Below are positions 43,174 to 54,584 of a DNA stretch of 64,000 bases, in pieces. Each line of letters opens with the position of its first letter. Position 1 is the first letter of the stretch. The notes beneath the pieces are model-generated. The model was not told the DNA's origin. It worked only from the letters and a program-made list of their open reading frames with translations, and made no database searches. Origin of the DNA: Piscicola geometra. Its lineage: Eukaryota > Annelida > Clitellata > Hirudinida > Piscicolidae. Both the position numbers and the translations under genes were made by a program. The stretch lies in NCBI GenBank assembly GCA_943735955.1, contig OX030956.1:6394145-6458144 (forward strand), read 5' to 3'.

Positions 43174-43248
43174 GGCCAGTAGTGTGCTTGTCTTGCGTTT
43201 TTAAATGGTAGAGACTTTAGCAATAATTGTTAAATTTATTGGTTTTAG

Positions 43249-43254
43249 AATAAA
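43249..43254 (+). terminator. SMC4 polyadenylation signal
   Basis: AATAAA lies 76 bases past the SMC4 stop codon, the first good hexamer downstream. Confidence 0.6.
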
Positions 43255-43803
43255 AGTTGTAAAAGTGAGTTCCATTAAAATTATTAAACAGAATAATTAA
43301 TCATGTTCAATGGCGTTAATTTCTTTTTGACAGAATGTGAATTTAATGTCGTATATGTGACACAATAAGCAGTGGCTTTAGTTACTCCTAGTAAATAAAA
43401 AAAATAATATATAATTAAGTAAAATACGATTTTAAGTATTATATTTTAAACATTTCTTTTATATGAAACGGAATTATGAGATAAATGTATCTACTATTTC
43501 ATTTTTATTATTTAGAATTTTATTCAAAATTTCATTTCACACTTTTATTGTCAATCAGAAAAAGCAAATTAATTTTATACAACTCTAGAAATGTTGTCAG
43601 CTGAATGATACAATTTCTAAAGCATTAAAATATGGGAAAAAATATTTTACACCAAGAGTAAAATTCACATCAAAAGGTTGAAAGAGGAAAAAGCAAACAA
43701 GAGAGATCCTCTTGTGCAAACGGAAGAGAATAAAAGATGGCAGTTTCTTGCTTTTGATACTTGATAGTGGTAGCAGCCGCAGTAGTAGTATTAGTAAGAG
43801 AAA

Positions 43804-43871
<68 letters not shown>

Positions 43872-44460
43872 TAAGAAGTAGAAGTAGTTAGTAATAGCAA
43901 TAATAGTAGTAGTAGTAGTGGTAGTAAGATCAAGTCTTTGAAGGCACATTTCGAGTGGCATTTGAAACAAGATGGAAGTTAACATTAGCAACAACGATGA
44001 CGGTTCATGTAATAAACCATCATCGTGTAGAGTCCAAAATGTTAAAACTATTATTATTATTTTAATAATTTATAAAACACCGAAAATAAGCTCATGTTGT
44101 GACAGTCATAATTACACTGTTTAAGGTGAAGCCTGGTAATAATTCGGAAAAGATGAAAATGAAGTACATTCAACTTAATTTCAAATGATTTCAATGCATC
44201 TTGACTACGTAGAAACGAATGGTTATTTCAATAATTTGATATTTACAATTCTTTTCGAAAATGAGTAGCAAGCTTCATTTGTGGAAGTTTTGAACACATT
44301 GTAGTGAGCTTTAACAATTTCGTAGTATTCAATCATTCGATATTCTTTGCATTTCATTTAAATTAAAAATCATTTTTTCTTGCATGTTCATTCATTTTTA
44401 AACCTGCCATTATCATCATTCATTCATCTAACCGTTTAATTTCATTCTTCCCTCTATCCA
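43255..44460. other. Intergenic DNA between convergent SMC4 and BTB genes
   Basis: AT-rich, with no gene seen. An AGT triplet run of about 23 units lies at 43,804-43,872, with a shorter one near 43,900. Frames over it are artefacts. Confidence 0.6.
43804..43872. repeat. AGT triplet microsatellite
   Basis: About 23 AGT units between convergent genes. The Thr- and Tyr-rich frames on the minus strand come from the repeat. Confidence 0.95.
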
Positions 44461-44466
44461 TTTATT
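44461..44466 (-). terminator. Polyadenylation signal of the BTB gene
   Basis: TTTATT on the plus strand reads AATAAA on the minus strand, 164 bases past the BTB gene stop. Confidence 0.45.
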
Positions 44467-44629
44467 CATCCACTCATTCACTTCATCCATCAATTCGTGA
44501 ACAAATTTTCTACATCCATTCATCCTTTCTTCCAATCATCCACTCATTTTCTCCATCCACCCTTCCAATCATCCATCCATCCATCCAGTTACTCCATCCC
44601 TCCATCACCCCCATCACCTCCTTCCCTCC

Positions 44630-44726
44630 TCATATCAGACTGCTGCAACGAGAGCAACTATCCACGCGGTTAATTCTTGCGATGTTGTTGTTACGGGGAC
44701 TGCTGTTATTACTATGACTACTTCTA

Positions 44727-44764
<38 letters not shown>

Positions 44765-46772
44765 GTTGTTGTTTACATTATTAATGCAATTGTTGTTGTT
44801 GTTGTTTCTACTGTTGTTGTTGTTGTTGTTGTTGTTAGAGTTGACTGTGTTACTACTATTGTTATCATTATCATCATTATCATTGTTATCATCGTTATGA
44901 TCGATGTTGTTACTTTGATTATTACTATTGGTGTTGTTGCTTACATTGGCATTATTACAACTACACTGATAATTTAGGCTTCCTTCACTTTTACTCATAC
45001 TACTACCATTACCACCACCATTACCACTACTATTACCAGCACCACCACCACTACTATTACCAGCACCACCACCACTACCACTACTATTACCAGCACCACC
45101 AGCGGCATGATGATGATAGTTGTCCTTGAGGTAGCTGGTGTGGCTGTTGCGATAGGACCTCGCCTCGTCACACTTCTGCCTCACCTTGTCTCGGAACATC
45201 TTCAAGCAGTTGAGGCACGCGTCGTTGATCTGGAAGAGGGCAGGTGGTTTGGGATGGGTGGGAGGTGGTTTGGGATGGGATGTGGTTTGGGATGGGGTGT
45301 GGTTTGGGGATGGGATGTGGTTTGGGATGGGATGTGGTTTGGGGATGAAAGGTGGTTTAGGGATGGAATGAATAAGATGAAAGGTGGTTTGGGATGGGAT
45401 GAAAGGATGTGCTTTTCGAAGGGATGGGATGGATAGGATAAGATGGAAAAAGATGGGATGGGATGGAAAGGGGTTGGAAAGAAGAGGGATGGGTTAGAAA
45501 AGTATGCGTAATTGAGATTGAATGGTGATGGGCGACTTAAACGGTGATTTCTGAGCCAAAAAAGAAGCGCTTGAAGAAATCACACACCTTGCGCGTTTTG
45601 CAATCGGTGCAGAAGTTGCCGTAGCCTGAGGAGAGGTCTCCCAGGATGCCATACAGACGGGCAAGTCTGTCTCCGTACACCTTACGGTTCTGTTGATGGA
45701 AGAAGGAGGGATAGATGGATTGTGATAGAAGTGGTGAAAGAAAGTTCACTATCACCCGATATATTTTTTATCTTCCTTTTACATAAATTATGACCTTTCC
45801 CCATCCATCCAAACACCCTCACCTCACTTCCCCTCACCTGGTCCATGATCTCTTCCAGATCAATGACCTTGAGTTGGAGGATCGAGATTAGGTTTTCTGG
45901 CTCCAACTTGTCGAAGCAAGGGTCCCTTTGCAGGTCTGAAAAGTTCTGGCGTTTGACCTTGTGATGGGATGGGAATGTGATTGAAAGGGGATGGAGAAAA
46001 CTGAGGATGTTGAAAGAAGAAATAGGACAATTTTTAATTTATTTCTTCCATTCCAGTAACTTCACCCACCTGCTCAACACACTTGGCCATCACTTGGTGG
46101 AGGCTGTACTGCTGACCCACCAACAACAACTCCATGCTGCCGGGCTTCGTGAGGAGGAATTCTGGGAAGGGCAGATGAGTGAATGAGGCTTGGTTCGAAA
46201 TGGGTGAATGAGGCCTTGGAACGAGAAGATGAAAATATAAGTTCTAAATTAATCTGGTTTATAATTAAAGAGAACAAGGAGGTTATGATGATGATTGCAA
46301 ACCTTCACACTTTTTCTTCACCTCCAACATCTGGTATTCTTCCACCAGAGGAAGAAGAATAAACACATTAGAGTCTGTGGTGGTGTTGGTGGTGGATGGT
46401 GATGAAATAGGATGAATGAGTGGTGTGATATGGTGGAAGTTACTTCAATTTGCCTGCTACCACATCCATCCATTTTATCTAGGCCACATTACACCCATCC
46501 TCTACTTTCCTCCATCTCTCCTACCAACCATTAATAGGCTTGATTGGTGGGTAGAAACAATGCAGCAACTCAATGATATCTTCAACCTTCTTTCCAGGCA
46601 AATTGACACATTTTTCATTCTTTTCTTTGAAATCGTGAATAAACATATGACGGAAGACTGGAGACCAGAGTGCTAGAACCTCTCTGTGCACGTAGAGGTG
46701 TTGGTCCTCCACCACGATGGTGATGCTCGAAAGGGGGTCAGGAATGGTGAAGTCATGGGGTTCAGTTTCCAT
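44630..46772 (-). CDS. BTB/POZ domain protein with Asn/Gly-rich tail (6 exons)
   Basis: Exons (minus): 46772-46529, 46374-46303, 46161-46070, 45957-45838, 45689-45588, 45229-44630. They total 409 residues plus stop, all junctions in phase with GT-AG borders. The N terminus is a BTB fold: ITIVVEDQHLYVHREVLALW, SPVFRHMF, then LPGKKVEDIIELLHCFYPP and a VFILLPLVEEYQMLEVKKKCE helix. The middle (about 106-235) is conserved-looking, with cysteines in FCTDCKTRK and INDACLNCLKMF. No MATH, BACK-Kelch or zinc-finger repeats are seen. From about residue 240 the protein is Gly/Ser/Asn low complexity, with runs of Asn coded by triplet repeats. BTB proteins often dimerise and serve as CUL3 adaptors; a substrate cannot be inferred. 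It is divergent from the kinesin gene and shares its 0.8-kb upstream region. Confidence 0.88.
44725..45110 (-). repeat. Triplet repeats coding poly-Asn and Gly/Ser tail
   Basis: On the plus strand this reads ATT/GTT runs (about 44,728-44,770 and 44,785-44,835) and ACC-rich runs (about 45,005-45,095). Translated on the minus strand they give long Asn stretches and GNSSG repeats at the BTB protein C terminus. Confidence 0.85.
45243..45480. repeat. GGTTTGGGATGGGATGT repeats in BTB gene intron
   Basis: G-rich units of about 17 bp in the intron between the last two BTB exons. On the sense (minus) strand they are C/A-rich and sit next to the acceptor, the same polarity as in SMC4. Confidence 0.85.
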
Positions 46773-47568
46773 CGTGTGGAAAAGCAGGAAGTGGAGAAAA
46801 AGTTATTCGGCGGATAAAAGGGTGGATGCGATTTGTGCGGTAGAGACAAGTTTTCGTGAAAACTGCGTTTCAGAGTTTTAGTTTTTTAAATACAATTATT
46901 TTAAATATATTTCATCAGACTTTAACATTTTGCGAAAATAAGAACACAACTGCGCTTTTTTTTCATGACCTTACATCGAAATGTTTTTGGAACTTAAACG
47001 CGAAAAATTTTTCTAAAACAACTTTTAAAGGCCATGAAAAAGTATTAGAAGTGAATATTCATATTTTATTAATTAAATACATGTGTAATTTTGGAGAGAA
47101 GTCTTTGTCTGCTATCAACAGCTGAGAGTGTTTATAAATAAGGATACGGCCTTCACCTTTTGTTATATAATTTCTATTTGTAACAAAATAAACAGTTAAT
47201 GTGAGATAAAAATAAAAAATTTGGAAAAAAATAAATTGGAAAATGGAAATATTCATCATTCATTTTTAAGCCACTTAAAGGGCATTTAGCTTCAATAAAA
47301 ATCTGTTGAAAAAATTAATATTAATCATGAAAGTGTTGATATAAAAATGTAGAAAATAATTTTAAAATTCTATTTTTTTTAAGTAAAAAATTAAATATTG
47401 ATGAGAAATAGGATCACGCTAGATAATCATATTTTAAATATTTTCCTCCAATCAAATGTTTGCTTCGTTGTTCCGCCATAAAATCCTATTTTAAATTCAA
47501 GTTAGTAGCTGAACTTTAGTTTGTTTCTTAATTCCTTACAGTTCAATCTCTTTTAAATTGGATTTACA
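46773..47568. promoter_or_regulatory. Shared upstream region of divergent BTB and KIFC1 genes
   Basis: The two start codons are 796 bases apart in head-to-head orientation. TTCCGCCAT (47,471-47,479) and its exact reverse complement ATGGCGGAA (47,569-47,577, over the KIFC1 start) resemble YY1 sites (GCCAT core). A CCAATCA box lies at 47,448-47,454. TTTAAATTGG just before the ATG combines a CHR-like and an inverted CCAAT-like word, but AT-richness makes that weak. This may be a bidirectional promoter. Confidence 0.45.
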
Positions 47569-50500
47569 ATGGCGGAAAAAGTGATTTTAATTCATAAATA
47601 TATAATTTTTGATTTTTCGAAAATAGATTTATTAAGTAAATTAAAGCTACATTGATTTGTTCTAATTCTCAAGACACAAATCAAAACACTAGCCTTAATC
47701 ATAAACTTTAAGATTTAGACATTGATTCTAATGCTTTTATTTCATTAGAAAATGTATTAAATGATAAGTTTTATTACAGGCACCTAGCAGACTTGCAAAG
47801 CCCTCCTGTCTTAGGCCAGTAAGCTCGATATCATTGAAGAGGAAGCTCCTTTCTGACGATGATGTACGTCTCATGAATATTATAAGGCGGAACTACCTTT
47901 TAAATATTTAAATTTTTCTAATTCTTTCTTTTGATTTTTAACAATTCAATTAATAAAATTTTATTTTTATTAAGAATTATTTAATAAATCAGGCAGTAGA
48001 GCGTGCTCCAAAGTTATTGAAAACAGTTTCTACAAAGAGTAACCCAGCAAAGGGACCGATACAGAAAACTACTTGTGCATCACAGTCTTCCCTCAATGGG
48101 TCTGCAAAGAGTGAGGGACGAGAAGTAAGGATTCTTTGTTTTGTGTGAATAATAATCTCATTAGTCAAATTGGCTGTCTTGCAGAAGATTTCTTGTTTAT
48201 GCCAAGGATAATATATTTTAAATATTATTCTTACTACTATGTTTTTAATCATAAAGGCAGGAAAAACAGTTGCTCACAAGCCTGCTGCAGCAAAGGCGCC
48301 ACTCAAAAGCATCAGCCACCTTTCCAAAAAGAACATTCCTGAATCTTCCTTCAACGCGTCTCAAAAACGTATCTGCAATTCATTTCAATGCTGATTCTAA
48401 TACACCACTGAATAAATTAATGTTTTTATTATGCAAGTTTGAATATGCCACTGAATAAATTAATATTTTAATTATGCAAGTTTGAATATGCCACTGAATA
48501 AATTATTTTTTTAATTATGCAAGTTTGAATATGCCACTGAATAAATTATTTTTTAAATTATGCAAATTCGAATATACCACTGAATAAATGAATGAAGTAC
48601 TATTCTAATTGCTTCTGTTGCATTGGCATTGAAGCGCGACCAGGTACAGCCGTGGTCAAGAAGTGGGAGCCACGGGATGTGGTGCAGTTGCGCAAGAAGG
48701 CCACAGGAACGGCCAACCAGTTGCAAGTGCTGCAGGAGAAATTGAAGTGAGTGGTGGTGGAGGAGGTTGTTGTTGGTGTTGCCTCTCTGGTGAATGGGCA
48801 TGAGTGTTTGGCACTGCTTCAATGTTCTGTTCGGCATTGCTGAGCACCAAAGCTCGAGATCGTCTCAAAGGCATCAAACGTCTGCAACGACTCAGGCAGG
48901 TGGAGGAGGAAAGGCATGTGGAGTGGAGGCGTCAGGAGGAGAAGCAGCAGGAGTGGCAGGTGGTCTGCATGCAGAGGGATGCTCTGCAGGCCGACCTGCA
49001 CAAAGCGCACGCAGACGTGCTTGCCCTCAAGAACTCCCTCGAGGACAGCAACTCTCTTCGTCTGCAACTCCACTCACAACTCACCACTGCTCAGGTGAGC
49101 ACCAATGAACGAGATCACCACCGTTGAGATTTCATTTCAGAACTTGTATTCAGCCACTTTAGTAAATCTTTTTCTCCACCATCATCATCTCCACCACCAT
49201 CATCATCATCACCATGGCATGTCACAGACAGAGCTGAAGGAACGCAAGGAGGAGGTGGAGGAGGGCAGGAGGCAGGTAGCAGAGCTGCGGAGGCAGGTGC
49301 AGTCGATGGAGACGAGTCTGCACGAGGCGGCTCTCAAGGCCATCGAGGAGGAAGAGAGCAGGAAACACCTCCACAACACCATCCAGGAACTCAAGGTGCT
49401 GATGATGATGATGATCAATGTGCAGATATGTGTTTGTTTGTCGGTTGTGGGTGCTTGAATTATGCTTGGTGTATTGATGTCCACTACTACTATCACATTC
49501 ACTACAACATCACTATCACCACCACTACAGCATCAATATCATCATCACCACATCATCACTATCACCCCCACTACAACATCACTCTCACCACCACTACAAC
49601 ATCACTATCATCATCACCACCACTGCTATGCAGGGCAACATCCGCGTGTACGGCAGGGTGCGTCCGCTGCTGGGCGAGGAGATGCTGGGCAAGGATTCAG
49701 AGCTCCCCAGTCACATGACCTTCCCTGACCCGAACAACAAGGTCATTGAGGTCGAGAAGCTCGCCCATGCCTGCCCCAACGAGGTCAGTCTCTCTTCCTT
49801 TGTCCTTCCTTCCTTCCTTCTATCATTCTCCAACCTCAACAACCTTTAATATTCAACCACATCATCATCACTATCACCACCACCATGATCATCGTCATCA
49901 TCATCACCACGACGACAGAGTACATCGAGGAGGACAGGCGCTCTGAAGCAGGAGTTCCACTTTGACAGAGTATTTCCCCCGTCCGCCTCTCAAGAAGCCG
50001 TCTTCCAGGAAGTCTCACAGCTCGTGCAGGTCTCTGAAGGCCTTCTCCTCCATCTTCCAATAATCCCTCCATCATCATTATCATTTTCATCATATACATC
50101 ATCATTATCCTCATCAAAATTCACCCACCACTACTTCTCACCATCCACATTACTACTCACCACCCCCTATTACTACTCACCACCCCCTATTACTACTCAC
50201 CACCCACTATTACTATCAAAAATCCACCCACCACCAAAACTACCACCCACCATCATCACCACCACCACTGCGGCAGAGCGCCCTCGACGGATACAATGTG
50301 TGCATCTTCGCGTACGGGCAGACGGGCTCGGGCAAGACGTACACGATGGAGGGCAGGGGCGCGGGCAGCGAGAGGGGCGTCATACAGCGCTCTGTGCAGC
50401 AGGTGTTCGCCTCTGTGCACGCGCTCGCTTCCAAGGGATGGCAGGTGAGGCTGCTGCTGCTGCTGCTTGTTGTGCCATTGCTCATCCAAAGGCTTTCCTA

Positions 50501-51879
50501 TTCATCGTCTTGCGAGTCAAACTATAAGCAAATCGTTTACCATTATATTATATCCGATCATCATCATCACCACTGCACCATTTCTGTCAGTACGAGGTAG
50601 AAGTGTCCTTTCTGGAAATTTACAACGAAGTCATCAGGGACTTGTTGAAGAAGGATGAAGAGGTGAGGAAGCACGAGGTGAAGCTGGTAGGCAAGAACAC
50701 CACAGAAGTCTACGTCACCGACCTCACCACTCACGTCGTCACTACCGAAGAAGAGGTTTGTGTGCCTGCTTCTGCTGCTACTGCTTTGCTCACACCCACC
50801 CACCCACCTATGCCACATTCATATTTCAAGTCCCCTATTCCGTATGCACCTACCTAACAACCCTACATACACTTCTTCTAAAGCCACTCACTATTCATCT
50901 ACATTCACCTCATTCTCGCAATTACACACACACATAAACAACAAACACTCACGCACACAGGTGCAAGTGCTGCTGCGACAGGCGATGCAGGCGCGGTCGG
51001 TGGCGGAGACAAGGTGCAACGATAGGTCGTCCAGGAGCCACTCAGTCTTCCGCATCAAACTCTCCGCCTCGAACGCCCGTCTCTCGGAGACCTCCTGTGG
51101 TGCGTGCCTCTGTCTTGCTTCCCTTGCCATCGTCGCCATCATCATCAGCACCTCCCATTTCATCATCATCAGCACCTCCCATTTCATAATCATCATCAGC
51201 ACCTCCCATTTCATCATCATCATCAGCACCTCTCATTTCATCATCATCATCACCACGACCACTCGACAGGCACGTTGAACCTGGTGGACCTGGCAGGCAG
51301 CGAGCGTCTGAAGGAGTCGGGCTCTCAAGGACTGAGGCTCAAGGAGACGCAGAGCATCAACAAGAGCCTCGCCAACCTCAGCAATGTCATCATGGCCCTC
51401 GCCAACAAGGTGCGTGCTGATGATGATGATGATGATTGGTATGCTAGTGGTGGTGGTGGTGATGGTGATTAGGATTCTGCTATTGTTGGTGGTGATGATT
51501 GGGATTCAGCTATTGGTGGTGATGGTGATGATGATTGGGATTCTGCTATTGGTGGTGATGGTGATGATGATTGGGATTCTGCTATTGGTGGTGGTGATGA
51601 TGATTATTTGCATGCTGTTGATTGCTCCATTGGACGGATGATGGATCGATGGATAATGGGGTGATTTGTTGACCACTGCTGCAGGACAGCCACGTGCCCT
51701 ACCGCAACTCGAAGCTGACGCACCTGCTGCAGAACTGCCTCGGCGGCAGTGCGAAGGTGCTCATGTTGGTGAACGTGTCTCCGAGTGAGGAGTGTCTGCA
51801 GGAGAGCCTCAACTCCTTGAGGTTCGCCAGCAAGGTCAACCAGTGCCACATCGGCGTCGCCCAGAAGAAGTTCAAGTGA
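47569..51879 (+). CDS. KIFC1: Kinesin-14 motor, KIFC1/Ncd type (14 exons, complete)
   Basis: A minus-end-directed microtubule motor that focuses spindle poles and slides antiparallel microtubules. Exons: 47569-47580, 47780-47863, 47993-48124, 48257-48368, 48635-48746, 48845-49094, 49228-49395, 49634-49783, 49919-50029, 50277-50444, 50591-50755, 50961-51099, 51270-51409, 51685-51879. They total 645 residues plus stop (human KIFC1 673). The basic N-terminal tail ([19 protein letters not shown]) should bind microtubules and hold nuclear import signals. Coiled coil spans about 120-285, then the kinesin-14 neck [19 protein letters not shown] leads into a C-terminal motor. P-loop GQTGSGKT is at 391-398, switch I NDRSSRSH at 508-515, switch II DLAGSE at 541-546, and the end is [15 protein letters not shown] and FASKVNQC. 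The 12-base first coding exon (MAEK) is the least certain part. Confidence 0.95.
48405..48588 (+). repeat. 43-bp tandem repeat, about four copies, KIFC1 intron 4
   Basis: Units contain CCACTGAATAAATTA and TTATGCAAGTTTGAATATG. The copies differ mainly in T-run length. Each carries AATAAA, so premature polyadenylation within the intron is conceivable. Confidence 0.92.
51125..51262 (+). repeat. ATCATCAGCACCTCCCATTT repeats, KIFC1 intron 12
   Basis: Four units of about 26 bp run to 15 bases from the exon 13 acceptor. The strand is C/A/T-rich. Confidence 0.85.
51418..51612 (+). repeat. GATGATTGGGATTCTGCTAT repeats, KIFC1 intron 13
   Basis: Units of about 37-40 bp with GGTGGTGATG begin 10 bases after the AAG|GTGCGTGCTG donor. 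This is the G/T-rich polarity at the 5' end of the intron. Confidence 0.85.
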
Positions 51880-52372
51880 ATGCTTCTGTGGTGGTACTGG
51901 TGTGTCATTTGATGGGATGTAGATAGTTATTGCGTTATGGTATTCTTCAGTTAGAGTTGGTAGTTGCTCAGTTTGATCTGAACAGCATTGTCTGATTGAT
52001 AAATGTATATTTATATTACACAATTTACATAAGAGTATCTCTGTAACATTGTTCGCTAATACTATTTGATGACTTTGAATACTCTAGTCCAACTGTACAT
52101 AAGCATTCACATTTTAGCAATTCCTCTCTTCTCAGCTCTTACTGGCAGCAAAACTGTAAATAATCTTCATTTCATAAATACGAAACATTTGTATTATACT
52201 TTGTAAATACAACTCCATGTACGCCCATGCCTTCACAAACTTCATGTCTCCTGTACAACTAATGACGATTATCATTTTGCCAGTTTTCTGGGTGTCAAAT
52301 CTACACACGACAAGCTTACTAATAATAACCAAAATGCTGAAGATATTTTAATTTTGAGATATTGTAGTCGAT
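51880..52372. other. Convergent 3' regions of KIFC1 and LRR1
   Basis: AT-rich spacer between two stop codons 669 bases apart. No further gene. An AATAAA on the plus strand lies far downstream at about 52,409, so KIFC1 may use a variant signal nearer its stop. Confidence 0.5.
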
Positions 52373-52378
52373 TTTATT
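52373..52378 (-). terminator. LRR1 polyadenylation signal
   Basis: TTTATT on the plus strand is AATAAA on the minus strand, about 170 bases past the LRR1 stop. Confidence 0.45.
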
Positions 52379-52548
52379 CGATTCTAAACAGTCTTAGAGA
52401 TATTTGTTTAATAAAATTGTGTTTCTGGAATTTCAATAACCAATTCAAGAATATATATTTAACTTCTAAAAATTCAAAACAGATGGTAAATAATAGACAT
52501 AGAAATAATAGAAAAATAAAACTCCAAAATCGACCGCTACATCATCCA

Positions 52549-54584
52549 TCACAATCCCCTCTGCATCCTTCCATGGCACCTGAGACCACAAGCAGACACC
52601 ACTACTGGCACCTGTCTGTCCTGCAGCACCACCTCAGCAATGCCGTTCATCCTGACCGGCCTGACATAGCTGAAGACACTCTCGAAGCAGGCCCTCCCGC
52701 ATGTGGAACACATCTTGTGCGTGTGTAGGTACGCCTGCGTCAGTGTGTCTGTGTCTGTGTAGCTCAGTCTGTGTGCGATGGTCAGGGGAGAGAGGATAGA
52801 GAGTTATTGGAGTGTATGAATATTTAATAGATTAAGTCATCACAATATTTAAAACGACATTTTAAGCACTGACTTGTTGTCGACGACAATTCGGGCTGAT
52901 AGTTCATAGAGAGAAGGAGGGAGGTGGGGAGTGGTGGGAGGTGGTGTCGTAGAGGTTTCCCGTTGGAATGTGAGGTCTATCAAGTGCAGTGCCATGCCCA
53001 TGATGCCGCCAGGCAGATGGCTCAGCTGGTGGAACAAACCAATCAGTGTGCATTGAAGATTTTTGAAGGATTTTGAAGTTGATTAACGAATTAAAAGAAG
53101 TTTGACATATAATCATAAAATTAATTATAATGGAAGCGCCATATAAACATATTTGATTGATTAATTAAGTACATTCGTTATGGGAGGTTGAAGCACCTGG
53201 TTGTGGCTGAGATGCAGTTGTTGGAGGTGCTTCAGACGAGACAGCGTTTCAGGCAGTGTGGACAAGAGGTTGTTGCTGAGGTGCAAGTTGCAGAGGCTTG
53301 TGAAGTTGCCGATCTGAAGGGGAGCATCATTAATAATCATCAGAAAATGCATAGAAAAACCATGGAAAACAGTCAAAAAGTATTTAAATTATGAAAATAA
53401 TGGAAAACGCCATAAAACCTACCTTCCAAGGCACGCGTGACAGCTGGTTGCACGCCAGGTTCAAAGTCCTCAGACCAGCCATGACGCCACTACCACAAAA
53501 AGCAACAGGAAGCTTAGTTATCTGGTTAGTTGAAAGATTCAGGTCGACCAGTGAAGTCAGTCCATCCCACCCTTCATCTGGAATCGTCCTGATTGAGTAG
53601 CAAGTATTGACACATTTGCACTTTAAAAAATATAAAAATCATAAGATGCTTGAAAAAGATGAAGGAATTGAAACATGATTATGCAAGTACTTTATGTTGT
53701 TGTTGGAGAGGTCAAGTTGTTGTAGATGCTTCAACTTGAAGATTCTCAGATCGACTTTGGTCATCCGTATTGCATTGATGCTGAGATGCACGAGTGAGGA
53801 AGAGAAGTTGGTCGTGATGGGGTAGTCACGTCGACTGAGGATGCTCATTCTGGTCTTTGCCAACTATTGCAGAGTATGATGTATCAAAACGTAGGTAGCA
53901 TTAGAATCATGCATGCAAGTTTTTCTAGAAGTGGAACTAACCTCCTTGTTGGAGAATGGAGTAAGTGTGGAGAAGTTGGCATTGCTGCTGCTATTGCTCT
54001 TATGAGTGTTCGATGTGGCATTCTCATTTCCTGAAGAAGTCACTAAGACATTCAGAAATGCCTTCAATTGGACTACACCAGTCTGTAAACATTTATGAAG
54101 TTGATTTACCAATGCACATTGAGATAATATGAATATTTAATTAGCGTCATTTTTATGAATTAAATGTTATTTTTTTTGAAGAATATGAGAAAGGAGAATT
54201 AGAAAATAGTTTAGTGGGGGCAAGTGCAACCTTGCTGATGAGGACATCATGATTGGGACTTTTGAACCGAAGAGTAGCCATTCCTTGCTCAGATCGTGTG
54301 GAAAAAATACGAGATATGTTTTCATGAATCTGAAAAAATCAAACTTTTTTTAACATATTATTTAAAATCTAAATTTGAGATATCATTTGATATAGACATT
54401 ATCTTCCTACTTGATAAGTGCTGCCATTTCTGTTGTTATTTGAGCTTATGACAAGAATTGGGTGTGAATCACGAGGTCGTTTTTTACCAATTGTTAATTT
54501 ACATTTGCATTTAGGCTGAATGGGTTTGTGGTGGAACGAACTTAACTCTAGGTTAAATATCTCAACTGTTGCTAAAAGTTTCAT
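52549..54584 (-). CDS. LRR1: LRR1, leucine-rich repeat substrate receptor of CUL2 (8 exons, complete)
   Basis: Exons (minus): 54584-54411, 54329-54231, 54082-53942, 53863-53691, 53588-53423, 53313-53197, 53025-52874, 52768-52549. They total 413 residues plus stop, against 414 for human LRR1 (PPIL5). The start MKLLATVEI parallels human MKLHCEVEV. After a head domain come leucine-rich repeats: LKHLQQLDLSNNNIK, TSLVDLNLSTNQITKLP, GLRTLNLACNQLSRVP, LCNLHLSNNLLSTLP, LKHLQQLHLSHNQ. The C terminus has LYELSARIVV and a cysteine pattern, CSTCGRACF and ACGLRC, as in the family. CRL2-LRR1 ubiquitylates MCM7 to unload the CMG helicase at replication termination (known for the family). One intron carries a retroposon tail. 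Exon 3 codes a Ser/Asn-rich insert. It is convergent with KIFC1. Confidence 0.94.
53131..53164 (+). repeat. Retroposon tail in LRR1 intron 6
   Basis: GGAAGCGCCATATAAACA followed by TTTGATTGATTAATTAA resembles the GCGCTATA/TTGATTGATT tails at 22,005-22,070 and 23,111-23,172. Confidence 0.5.

Noticed and set aside
48405..48588. CRISPR-like 43-bp regular repeats
   Set aside because: Head-to-tail copies without spacers, inside the KIFC1 intron.
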